From the NCBI GenBank assembly GCA_019236545.1, contig JAFAIV010000195.1, positions 1-6,065 on the forward strand: a stretch of 6,065 nt of DNA, given 5' to 3'. This document shows positions 1-5,886 of this stretch, one piece after another. The notes beneath the pieces are model-generated. The model did not search any database, had not been told where the DNA came from, and was given only the letters and a program-made list of their open reading frames with translations. The translations under genes were made by a program, and so were the position numbers. The stretch is from Actinomycetota bacterium (GTDB lineage Bacteria; Actinomycetota; Thermoleophilia; Gaiellales; Gaiellaceae). Numbering within the stretch: position 1 is the first letter of the stretch; every line of letters begins with the position of its first letter.

Positions 1-985
1 CCGCATGCAGGTCGTCGACCGGAGCACGACCTTCATGCACTGGCAGATACACAAGGACGGCCGCGCCGACTGGCTCGCCACCGACGGCCGGATCGAGGTC
101 GCCGTCGCCATCGGCCTCGACCCGGCGACCGCCTACTCCGCGAGCGCCCCGCTGCCGAAGCACATCGACGAGCTCATGCTCGCCGGCTTCCTCCGCGGCG
201 AGCCGGTCGAGCTCGTGAAGGGGATCACGGTCGACCTCGAGGTGCCGGCGGCCGCGGAGATCGTCCTCGAGGGCTACATCGAGAAGGACGAGCTCGGTGT
301 CGAAGGCCCGTTCGGCGACCACACCGGCTTCTACACGCAGGCCGAGCCGTTCCCCGTCTTCCATGTGACCGCTCTGACGATGCGGCGCGACGCGATCTAC
401 CCGTCGATCGTCGTCGGGAAGCCGCCGCAGGAGGACGCGTGGCTCGGGAAGGCGACCGAGCGCATCTTCCTGCCGGCCGTCCGCGCGACCGTCCCGGAGA
501 TCGTCGACTACGACCTGCCGGTCGCGGGCGCGTTCCACAACTGCGCGATCGTCTCGATCCGCAAGCAGTTCCCGGGGCACGCGCACAAGGTCATGCACGC
601 GATCTGGGGCCTCGGGATGCTCAGCCTGACGAAGTGCGTCGTCATCGTGGACGAGCACGTCGACGTCCACGACTACGAGCAGGTCGTGTTCTACGCGGGC
701 GCGAACGTCGACGCGAAGCGCGACGTCGTCATCGCGGAAGGCCCGCTCGACCATCTCGACCACGCGCCGGAGCGGCAGTTCCTCGGCGGCAAGCTCGGCA
801 TCGACGCGACCGCGAAGTGGCCGGAGGAAGGCGCCCGCCCGTGGCCGACGGAGATCGAGATGAGCGCCGAGATCCGGGCGCTGGTCGACCGCCGCTGGGC
901 CGAGTACGGGATCGAGTTGGTTCCCGATGCGCGACGTGACGGTTTCGGCTTGAATCCCAATCGGATGCGCGAGGTGACCAGGTAG
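1..985 (+). CDS. ubiD: UbiD-family prenyl-FMN-dependent decarboxylase, probably menaquinone biosynthesis (5' partial)
   Basis: This is the C-terminal part of a UbiD-type decarboxylase, which removes an aromatic carboxyl group with prenylated FMN as cofactor. The reading frame is open to the left edge: an Arg codon at 2-4 precedes the ATG at 5. The Arg-Met-Gln step followed by a conserved MHWQIHKDG stretch is internal in this family, so the ATG at 5 is not the true start. Counting from that Met, the family signature EGPFGDHTG lies at about residues 100-108, with the acidic pair Glu100/Asp105 expected in the active site. A second family signature, GGKLGIDATAKWP, lies at about 261-273. About 326 residues are visible against roughly 480 in the family, so about 150 N-terminal residues are missing. 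The neighbouring ubiX, menG and mqnE-like genes point to decarboxylation of a naphthoate intermediate in the futalosine menaquinone pathway; that substrate is inferred. The TAG stop overlaps the GTG start of qcrA by one base. Confidence 0.93.
   Translation, partial: RMQVVDRSTTFMHWQIHKDGRADWLATDGRIEVAVAIGLDPATAYSASAPLPKHIDELMLAGFLRGEPVELVKGITVDLEVPAAAEIVLEGYIEKDELGVEGPFGDHTGFYTQAEPFPVFHVTALTMRRDAIYPSIVVGKPPQEDAWLGKATERIFLPAVRATVPEIVDYDLPVAGAFHNCAIVSIRKQFPGHAHKVMHAIWGLGMLSLTKCVVIVDEHVDVHDYEQVVFYAGANVDAKRDVVIAEGPLDHLDHAPERQFLGGKLGIDATAKWPEEGARPWPTEIEMSAEIRALVDRRWAEYGIELVPDARRDGFGLNPNRMREVTR
971..976 (+). promoter_or_regulatory. Ribosome binding site for qcrA
   Basis: GAGGTG lies inside the last codons of ubiD, 8 bases before the GTG at 985. 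It supports GTG 985 as the Rieske start, because the frame offers no ATG or GTG codon nearby that keeps the first two membrane helices. Confidence 0.5.
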
Positions 986-1983
986 TGGAGCCGAACGGCC
1001 CGGCTCCCGAGCACGAGGAGCACGACGAGGACATCCACCTTCCACCGCCGTCGCTGTGGCCGGTGGGATTCGCGGTGGGCGTGGTCGTCGTCCTCGTCGG
1101 GCTGATCATCAACCCGACGCTGATCTCCCCGATCGGCGGCGCGATCGCGATCATCTTCGGCGTCCTCTGGGCGCGCGACGCGACCGCGGAGCTGCGCGGC
1201 CAGCCGATCCACGTCGAGCCGGAACGCCGCGAGATGGTCGAGGCCGGCGCCGGCGAGACCGCGCCGCCCGCCGACCAGCAGGGCGCGGCGCTGCCGCCGC
1301 CCGAGCCGGGCGAGACGTTCCCGCGCAGCCGCTTCCTCGAAGGCACGACCCTCGGGCTCGGCGCGCTCATCGGCGGCGTGATCACCGTCCCGGTCGCCGG
1401 CTTCGCCGTGCTGCCGTCGTTCCTGCGCCAGCGCGGCCACAAGGTCGACCTCGGCCCGGTCGCCGGCTTCCCGCAGGGCCAGTGGTACATCGCGACCTTC
1501 ACGGTCGACCCGAGCGAAGGCGCGGTCTCGCGCCGCACCGCGTTCATCCGCAACAACGGCCCGACGACGAACAACGAGCCGAGCTTCACGATCATCTCGA
1601 ACCGCTGCGCCCACCTCGGCTGCCCGGTCCAGGCGAACGGCCCGACCGGCGCGATCCTCGGCCAGAAGACCGTGCACGAGCACACCGCGAACGGGCCGGT
1701 CACGCTCGAGCCCGTCGTGCCGGCCGGCTTCGGCTGCCCGTGCCACGGCGGCCAGTACGACACCGAGGGCAACCGCACCGCCGGCCCGCCCGTGCGCGCG
1801 CTCGACCGCTACGGCTTCGAGGTCGACCACGGCCGCCTCGTCCTGCTCAGCACGTACTCGGTCTCGCACGTCATCGGCACCGGCGGCCAAGCGAAGATCT
1901 ACAAGTACAAGGAAGCCGGGCCGGGCCAGCACGTGGACGGCCCCGAGCAGTGGTTCTATCCCCTCCAGCCGCCCCACCACTGA
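985..1983 (+). CDS. qcrA: Rieske [2Fe-2S] protein of a cytochrome bc complex
   Basis: Iron-sulfur subunit that takes the first electron from menaquinol at the Qo site and passes it to cytochrome c. The product is 332 residues with a GTG start. After an acidic N-terminus (residues 1-23) come two hydrophobic helices (about 24-43 and 46-63), a Pro/Glu-rich linker, and a third helix (about 121-145). The Rieske domain follows. Cluster motifs are CAHLGC (208-213) and CPCHGG (251-256): Cys208, His210, Cys251 and His254 bind iron, and Cys213-Cys253 is the expected disulfide. Three-helix Rieske proteins are known from actinobacteria such as Streptomyces, where the third helix is a Tat substrate. Here the segment before it reads RSRFL (114-118), a degenerate twin-arginine motif. 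Gly256 replaces the Ser of the classic CPCHGS motif, which is expected to lower the redox potential and suits menaquinol. The two cluster loops are 37 residues apart, against about 13 in the bovine protein. The stop overlaps the qcrB start by one base. Confidence 0.96.
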   Translation: MEPNGPAPEHEEHDEDIHLPPPSLWPVGFAVGVVVVLVGLIINPTLISPIGGAIAIIFGVLWARDATAELRGQPIHVEPERREMVEAGAGETAPPADQQGAALPPPEPGETFPRSRFLEGTTLGLGALIGGVITVPVAGFAVLPSFLRQRGHKVDLGPVAGFPQGQWYIATFTVDPSEGAVSRRTAFIRNNGPTTNNEPSFTIISNRCAHLGCPVQANGPTGAILGQKTVHEHTANGPVTLEPVVPAGFGCPCHGGQYDTEGNRTAGPPVRALDRYGFEVDHGRLVLLSTYSVSHVIGTGGQAKIYKYKEAGPGQHVDGPEQWFYPLQPPHH

Positions 1984-2813
1984 TGCCGTACTCGCGCAAG
2001 CCCACCCGTGCCGAGATCCGCCGCGAGCGGCTCCAGGAGGCGATCAACTTCCCGCTCGACTGGCTGGAGGAGCGCTCGGGCCTCGTCGGCGGCATCCGCT
2101 ACTTCCTCTTCCGCAAGGTCCCGGCCGACACGAACTGGATGCAGACGCTCGGCTCCGCCGCGCTCACCGCCTTCCTCGTCCAGGCGATCACCGGCGTGAT
2201 CCTCGCGATGTACTACAAGCCGGACCCGAAGGACGCCTACTCGTCCATCCAGAACATCACCGACCACCTGACGATGGGCTGGATGGTGCGCGGCATGCAC
2301 AAGTGGGGCGCCAGCGTCTTCATCATCCTGATGTTCCTGCACATGGGCCGCGTCTTCCTGTTCGGCGCCTACAAGTACCCGCGCGAGCTGAACTGGATCA
2401 TCGGCGTCCTCATCCTCGTCATGGGGATGATGGAGGGCTTCACCGGCTACCTGCTGCCGTGGGACCAGACGGCCTACTGGGCGAGCGTCGTCGGCATCAA
2501 CCTCAACGGGACCGCGCCCTTCCTCGGGCCGTGGCTGGCCCAGTTCCTGCGCAGCGGCCAGGAGATCGGCGCGGACACGCTCTCGCGCTTCTACTCGCTC
2601 CACATGCTCCTGATCCCGGGCGGGATCATCTCCCTGATCGGGCTCCACCTCTACCTCGTGATCCGGCTCGGCGTCACCTCGCCGCCGTGGTCGCGTGAGG
2701 CCGCCGGGATGGTGCCCGCGGACGAGGAGCCGGTGCCGCTGCGGCCGGGCCTGACGCGGCCGGTGCCGCGGACGATCGCCGCCGCGCAGGGCGACGCCGG
2801 AGGGAGCGAGTAG
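1983..2813 (+). CDS. qcrB: Cytochrome b, b6-type N-terminal half (menaquinol:cytochrome c reductase)
   Basis: Integral-membrane diheme cytochrome b of 276 residues, carrying only helices A-D as in cytochrome b6 and Bacillus QcrB. Heme ligands are His106 (GMHKWGAS) and His120 (FLHMGR) in helix B, and His207 (SLHMLL) and His222 (GLHLYL) in helix D. The 14 residues between the two helix D histidines match the b6 pattern; bc1 has 13. GFTGYLLPWDQTAYW (152-166) and KYPRELNW (131-138) are family signatures. The protein has no cysteine at all, so it cannot hold the covalent heme ci known in b6f and Bacillus complexes. It is longer than cytochrome b6 (about 215 residues) because of an N-terminal charged amphipathic stretch and a Pro-rich tail of about 46 residues after helix D. 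No Shine-Dalgarno sequence precedes the ATG at 1983; the TGATG overlap with qcrA implies translational coupling. Confidence 0.96.
   Translation: MPYSRKPTRAEIRRERLQEAINFPLDWLEERSGLVGGIRYFLFRKVPADTNWMQTLGSAALTAFLVQAITGVILAMYYKPDPKDAYSSIQNITDHLTMGWMVRGMHKWGASVFIILMFLHMGRVFLFGAYKYPRELNWIIGVLILVMGMMEGFTGYLLPWDQTAYWASVVGINLNGTAPFLGPWLAQFLRSGQEIGADTLSRFYSLHMLLIPGGIISLIGLHLYLVIRLGVTSPPWSREAAGMVPADEEPVPLRPGLTRPVPRTIAAAQGDAGGSE
2799..2806 (+). promoter_or_regulatory. Strong ribosome binding site for qcrC
   Basis: GGAGGGAG lies in the last codons of qcrB, 6 bases before the GTG at 2813. It fixes that GTG as the start of qcrC and gives this subunit its own initiation signal, unlike qcrB. Confidence 0.6.
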
Positions 2814-3670
2814 TGGCCGTCGTGCCGCAGCCGCAGCACGAGAAGCCGTCGCGCGTCGAGGAGGCCCGCGCCGGGTTCGCCCGCTACAAGGCGGACGTCA
2901 AGAAGCGTGGGAAGCCGTTCTACCCGTACGCGATGTTCCACGACACGGTGATGAGCCTCATCGTCGTCACCGTGATCCTGGGCCTCGCCGCGATCTGGAA
3001 GTGGACGTCGTACGGCCCGCACCACGACGGGACGCATCAGGGCCTGCTGGGGCCGGAGTACACCGCGCCGGCCGACCCGGGCACCACGAGCTTCGTGCCG
3101 CGGCCTGACTGGTACTTCTACTTCCTCTTCTACCTCCTCCGGATCTTCAAGTGGCCGGAGTCGGTCTTCCTCGGCACCGTGGGCGTGCCGACGATCGCGC
3201 TCATCCTGCTGCTCCTGCTGCCGTTCATGGACACGCGGCTCGAGCGCCGTCCGTCGCACCGGCCGGTGGCGATGGTCGCGATGGCGTTGACGATCGTCTC
3301 GATGGCGGTGCTCACCTGGAAGGGCGCGACCGCGAACGAGGCCCTCGCCTCCGAGGTGATCGCGAACGTCCCGAACTGGGTGAAGCAGGAGAAGCTGCCG
3401 CCGCAGGCGCTCCCGGGCGCGAAGCTCTTCGCGACCGCGGGCTGCACCGCGTGCCACACGTACCTCGGCACGGGCTCGTCCAACCTCGGCGCGCCCGACC
3501 TGACCGCGATCGGGACGAGGAACCTCGGCATCACGTTCCAGGTCAACCACCTCAAGTGCCCGTCCTGCGTGAACCCCGGCTCGCCGATGCCGAAGTTCGC
3601 GTCGCTCGGGGACACGCGGCTCCATCAGCTCGCGGTCTTCCTCGAGGCCTCGAAGGGCCCGCAGCACTAA
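2813..3670 (+). CDS. qcrC: Cytochrome b subunit IV fused to a cytochrome c domain
   Basis: Fusion protein of 285 residues that completes the bc complex, like Bacillus QcrC. The first part is the subunit IV (C-terminal cytochrome b) module: hydrophobic helices at about 43-63, 117-138 and 151-170, and the Qo-site motif PDWY (98-101) in place of PEWY. PDWY is associated with menaquinol-using complexes. The second part, after about residue 195, is a small class I cytochrome c domain with one CxxCH heme site, CTACH (211-215), and a likely axial Met259 in the SPMPKF segment. The domain has no signal peptide of its own; the third helix would deliver it to the outer face of the membrane. An additional CPSC pair (249-252) lies ten residues before Met259 and is not part of the usual heme site. 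The GTG start overlaps the qcrB stop. qcrA-qcrB-qcrC follows the Bacillus order. Confidence 0.95.
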   Translation: MAVVPQPQHEKPSRVEEARAGFARYKADVKKRGKPFYPYAMFHDTVMSLIVVTVILGLAAIWKWTSYGPHHDGTHQGLLGPEYTAPADPGTTSFVPRPDWYFYFLFYLLRIFKWPESVFLGTVGVPTIALILLLLLPFMDTRLERRPSHRPVAMVAMALTIVSMAVLTWKGATANEALASEVIANVPNWVKQEKLPPQALPGAKLFATAGCTACHTYLGTGSSNLGAPDLTAIGTRNLGITFQVNHLKCPSCVNPGSPMPKFASLGDTRLHQLAVFLEASKGPQH

Positions 3671-3700
3671 CCCGCTCTCCGCGGTCACAATCCGTAGGAG
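3671..3700 (+). promoter_or_regulatory. Only real intergenic gap; candidate weak promoter for ubiX
   Basis: This 30-base gap after qcrC is less GC-rich on its right side. CACAAT at 3686-3691 resembles a -10 element and ends 9 bases before the ATG of ubiX, a distance that would give an almost leaderless transcript, common in actinobacteria. I see no convincing -35 element at the right spacing and no hairpin followed by a T run, so a terminator is not supported. AGGAG at 3696-3700 touches the ATG directly, too close for a normal Shine-Dalgarno interaction. Read-through from qcrC remains equally possible. Confidence 0.25.
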
Positions 3701-4288
3701 ATGCACGTCTTCCTCGGCATCACGGGCGCGTCCGGCGCGCCGTACGCGGCTCGGCTCCTCGAGGCGCTCGCGGGCGCGGGCTGCGAGGTCGGCGTGAGCG
3801 CGTCCACCGCCGGGATCGAGGTGCTGGCGACCGAGCTCTACGGGAACCCGCGGCTCTCGCGCGACGAGACGCTCGCGCGCCTGCTCGAGCGCGCCGGCGG
3901 CGCGGCGACTGTCTACGACCCGAACGAGTGGAAGGCGCCGTATGCCTCCGGCTCGGCAAGGGTCGACGCCTACGTGATCTGTCCCTGCTCGATGGGGACG
4001 CTCGGGACGATCGCCTCCGGCGCGATGCAGAACCTGATCCACCGCGCCGCGTCGGTCGCTCTGAAGGAGGACCGCAAGCTCGTCCTGATGCCGCGCGAGA
4101 CGCCGCTGTCGGCGATCCACCTGCGCAACATGCTGACGCTGCGCGAGGCCGGGGCGACGATCCTCTTCCTCGCGCCGGGCTTCTACCACGGCGCCCAGAG
4201 CGTGGACGACCTCGTCGACTTCGTCGTCGGGCGCGCGCTCGACCAGCTCGGGCTCGACAACGCGCTCGTTCCTCGGTGGGGGCAGTGA
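3701..4288 (+). CDS. ubiX: UbiX-family flavin prenyltransferase
   Basis: Makes prenylated FMN from FMN and dimethylallyl phosphate, the cofactor of UbiD decarboxylases, in the cytoplasm. The 195-residue length is typical of UbiX. Signatures in order: GITGASGAPYA (6-16, flavin-binding loop), CPCSMGTLGTIASG (94-107), PRETPLSAIHLRNML (131-145, with the family Arg and Glu), and FYHGAQSVDDLVDFVVGRALD (161-181) near the C-terminus. The ATG at 3701 must be the start: an in-frame TAG lies at 3695-3697, and any later start would cut off the flavin loop. The gene is separated from its expected partner ubiD by the three qcr genes. Its TGA overlaps the menG ATG by one base, so it heads a second coupled block with menG and the polyprenyl synthase. 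Specific use for the menaquinone UbiD is inferred from context. Confidence 0.95.
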   Translation: MHVFLGITGASGAPYAARLLEALAGAGCEVGVSASTAGIEVLATELYGNPRLSRDETLARLLERAGGAATVYDPNEWKAPYASGSARVDAYVICPCSMGTLGTIASGAMQNLIHRAASVALKEDRKLVLMPRETPLSAIHLRNMLTLREAGATILFLAPGFYHGAQSVDDLVDFVVGRALDQLGLDNALVPRWGQ

Positions 4289-4974
4289 TGGTCGAGACCG
4301 GCAGGCTCCCCGCGGACGGCGTGCGGCGGATGTTCGATCGGATCGCCCCGATCTACGACGCGATGAACCGCGTCATGACGGCGGGCCTCGACCGGCGTTG
4401 GCGGCGGATCACGGTCGCCGAGACGGTGCGCACCGGCGACCGCGTCCTCGACGCCTGCTGCGGGACGGGTGACCTCGCGGTCGCGGCGCTGCGCGGCGGC
4501 GCGCGCGAGGTCGTCGGGCTCGACTTCTCCGATGCGATGCTGGAGCGCGCGCGCCGGAAGGACACGCGGATCGAGTGGCTGCGCGGCGACGTGCTCGCGC
4601 TGCCGTTCGAGGACGCCTCGTTCGACGCGGCGACGGTCGGCTTCGGGATCCGCAACGTCGACGACCTCGAGGCGGGCCTGCGCGAGCTGCGGCGCGTCCT
4701 CCGCCCGGGCGGCCGGCTCGGCGTGCTCGAGATCACGACCCCGCGCGGCGTGCTCGCGCCCTTCTACCGCGTCTGGTTCGACCGGGTCGTCCCGCTGCTC
4801 GGCCGCGTCCTCCCCGGCGGCGCCGCGTACACGTACCTCCCGGCGAGCGTCCGGCGCTTCCCGGGTCCCGAGGCGCTGCGCGACGCGTTCGAGCGGAACG
4901 GGTTCCGCGGCGTGCGGTTCCGCCTGTTTGCAGGGGGTATCGTGGCCCTGCACGTCGGAGAGGTCGAGGAGTGA
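4288..4974 (+). CDS. menG: Demethylmenaquinone methyltransferase (MenG/UbiE family)
   Basis: SAM-dependent C-methyltransferase that converts demethylmenaquinol to menaquinol, the last step of the pathway. The product is 228 residues, normal for the family. Visible signatures are the N-terminal MFDRIAPIYDAMN (15-27), SAM motif I VLDACCGTGDLA (53-64), the acidic residue Asp79 in GLDFSDAML that would bind the SAM ribose, GFGIRNVDDL (118-127, the family's FGxRN signature), and YLPASVRRFPGP (183-194). The last of these is characteristic of UbiE/MenG rather than general methyltransferases. GGTGGGGG at 4275-4282 is a usable ribosome binding site 5 bases before the ATG. The start overlaps the ubiX stop by one base, and the stop overlaps the GTG of the next gene by four bases (GTGA). 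In an organism with futalosine-pathway genes and no sign of ubiquinone synthesis, the menaquinone role is preferred. Confidence 0.94.
   Translation: MVETGRLPADGVRRMFDRIAPIYDAMNRVMTAGLDRRWRRITVAETVRTGDRVLDACCGTGDLAVAALRGGAREVVGLDFSDAMLERARRKDTRIEWLRGDVLALPFEDASFDAATVGFGIRNVDDLEAGLRELRRVLRPGGRLGVLEITTPRGVLAPFYRVWFDRVVPLLGRVLPGGAAYTYLPASVRRFPGPEALRDAFERNGFRGVRFRLFAGGIVALHVGEVEE
4957..4963 (+). promoter_or_regulatory. Ribosome binding site for the polyprenyl synthase gene
   Basis: GGAGAGG lies inside the menG end, 7 bases before the GTG at 4971. It supports that GTG as the start, together with the four-base GTGA overlap. There is no other ATG or GTG in frame before the conserved GGKRLRP segment that would keep the full N-terminal helix. 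Confidence 0.45.
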
Positions 4975-5879
4975 GCGCAGCGACGCTGGGAGGAATTGGC
5001 TCCGTTCCGGGGCTGGGGGACTACCTCGACTCGCTCGAGGAGCGCCTCGCGCGGACCGTCGCCAGCCACCCCGGCCTCGTCGCCGCAGTTGGGAACGAGG
5101 CGCTCGCAGCGGGGGGGAAGCGGCTGCGCCCGGCGCTCGTCTTCTTCTCGACGCCATCCGGGCAGGAGCCCTCGCTCGCGGCCGGCGTCGCGGTCGAGCT
5201 CGTGCACATGGCGACGCTCGTCCACGACGACCTGATCGACCGCGCGCACTTCCGCCGCGGGAAGGCCGCGGCCTGGTCGGTCTACGGCGCCGACGCGGCG
5301 CGCGCGACCGGCGACTACCTGTTCGCGCGCGCCTTCTCGGAGCTCGCCGCGACCGGCGACGAGGAGGCGGTCGAGATCCTCGCCGACGCCACGCTCGCGC
5401 TCGCGCGCGGCGAGGCGCTTCAGCGCACGCAGACGCACGACCCGGCGACGTCCGTCGAGGCGTACCTCGAGCGCTGCGCGCTGAAGACGGGGAAGCTCTT
5501 CGAGGCGTCCTGCCGGCTCGGAGGCGGCTCGGGCGAGTACGGGCTCGCGCTCGGGATCGCGTTCCAGATCGCCGACGACGTCCTCGACTGCTCGGGCGCG
5601 ACGATCGAGACCGGGAAGATCGCGGGAACCGACCGCCGCGACGGGACGCCGACGCTGCCGCTGCTTCTCGCCGCGCAGCAGGACACGGTCGTGCGCGACG
5701 CGCTCGCCGGCGGCCCGGTGGACGGCGCGCTGGTGCGCGTCGCCGCGACCGGCGCGTTGGAGCGGTCCCGCGAGGTCGCCCTCGACTACGCTGAGCGGGC
5801 AAGGGCGTGCCTCAACGGGGAGCTCCATCGCGACGAGCTCGAGGCCCTGACGCACGCCGTCGTCAACCGCGAACGCTAG
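4971..5879 (+). CDS. trans-Polyprenyl diphosphate synthase (probable menaquinone side chain)
   Basis: All-trans isoprenyl diphosphate synthase that extends an allylic diphosphate with isopentenyl diphosphate to make the quinone tail. The product is 302 residues. Signatures: GGKRLRP (48-54), first Asp-rich motif DDLID (86-90) with Arg95-Arg96 after it, KTGKLFEASCRLG (172-184), and second Asp-rich motif DDVLD (202-206) followed by GTDRRDGTPTLP (219-230). Before the first motif, the residues at -5 and -4 are Ala81 and Thr82. Both are small, which in this family goes with long products (about C30 and longer) rather than farnesyl or geranylgeranyl diphosphate; the exact length cannot be read from sequence. 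Compared with common family members, the Lys of the GKPT segment is Thr (GTPT), and the stretch after the first motif reads RAHFRRG, where an acidic residue is more usual. Context next to menG and ubiX makes a menaquinone tail the best assignment. Confidence 0.92.
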   Translation: MSAATLGGIGSVPGLGDYLDSLEERLARTVASHPGLVAAVGNEALAAGGKRLRPALVFFSTPSGQEPSLAAGVAVELVHMATLVHDDLIDRAHFRRGKAAAWSVYGADAARATGDYLFARAFSELAATGDEEAVEILADATLALARGEALQRTQTHDPATSVEAYLERCALKTGKLFEASCRLGGGSGEYGLALGIAFQIADDVLDCSGATIETGKIAGTDRRDGTPTLPLLLAAQQDTVVRDALAGGPVDGALVRVAATGALERSREVALDYAERARACLNGELHRDELEALTHAVVNRER

Positions 5880-5882
5880 GAG
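5878..5882 (+). promoter_or_regulatory. Ribosome binding site for the mqnE-like gene
   Basis: AGGAG overlaps the stop codon of the polyprenyl synthase gene and lies 4 bases before the GTG at 5887. It supports that start and continued coupling into the next gene. Confidence 0.5.
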
Positions 5883-5886
5883 CCCC

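Noticed and set aside
5..7. ATG at 5 as the true start of the decarboxylase gene
   Set aside because: The frame is open upstream to the edge, and the Met lies inside a conserved internal segment; about 150 residues typical of the family are missing.
950..978. Possible promoter for qcrABC at the end of ubiD (TTGAAT at 950-955)
   Set aside because: No -10-like element occurs at 16-18 bases downstream, and the bases encode the ordinary C-terminus of UbiD. The one-base overlap favours read-through.
1056..1982. In-frame upstream extension of cytochrome b through the qcrA region
   Set aside because: The extension reads as Arg/Pro-rich low complexity in the frame opposite a real Rieske gene. Cytochrome b homology begins just after the ATG at 1983.
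3671..3700. Terminator after qcrC
   Set aside because: The gap has no stable inverted repeat and no T run.
2651..4189. Long minus-strand open frame (512 codons) over qcrC and ubiX
   Set aside because: It mirrors well-supported + strand genes, is Arg/Glu/His-rich and shows no recognisable domain.
3151..4287. Upstream extension of the menG frame through qcrC and ubiX
   Set aside because: The extension is a low-complexity shadow frame; methyltransferase homology begins right after ATG 4288.
4183..5802. Long minus-strand open frame (539 codons) over ubiX end, menG and the polyprenyl synthase
   Set aside because: Its translation is Arg/Ala/Pro-rich low complexity with no family motif, and it lies opposite three clearly recognised genes. 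In very GC-rich DNA the complementary frames stay open by chance.
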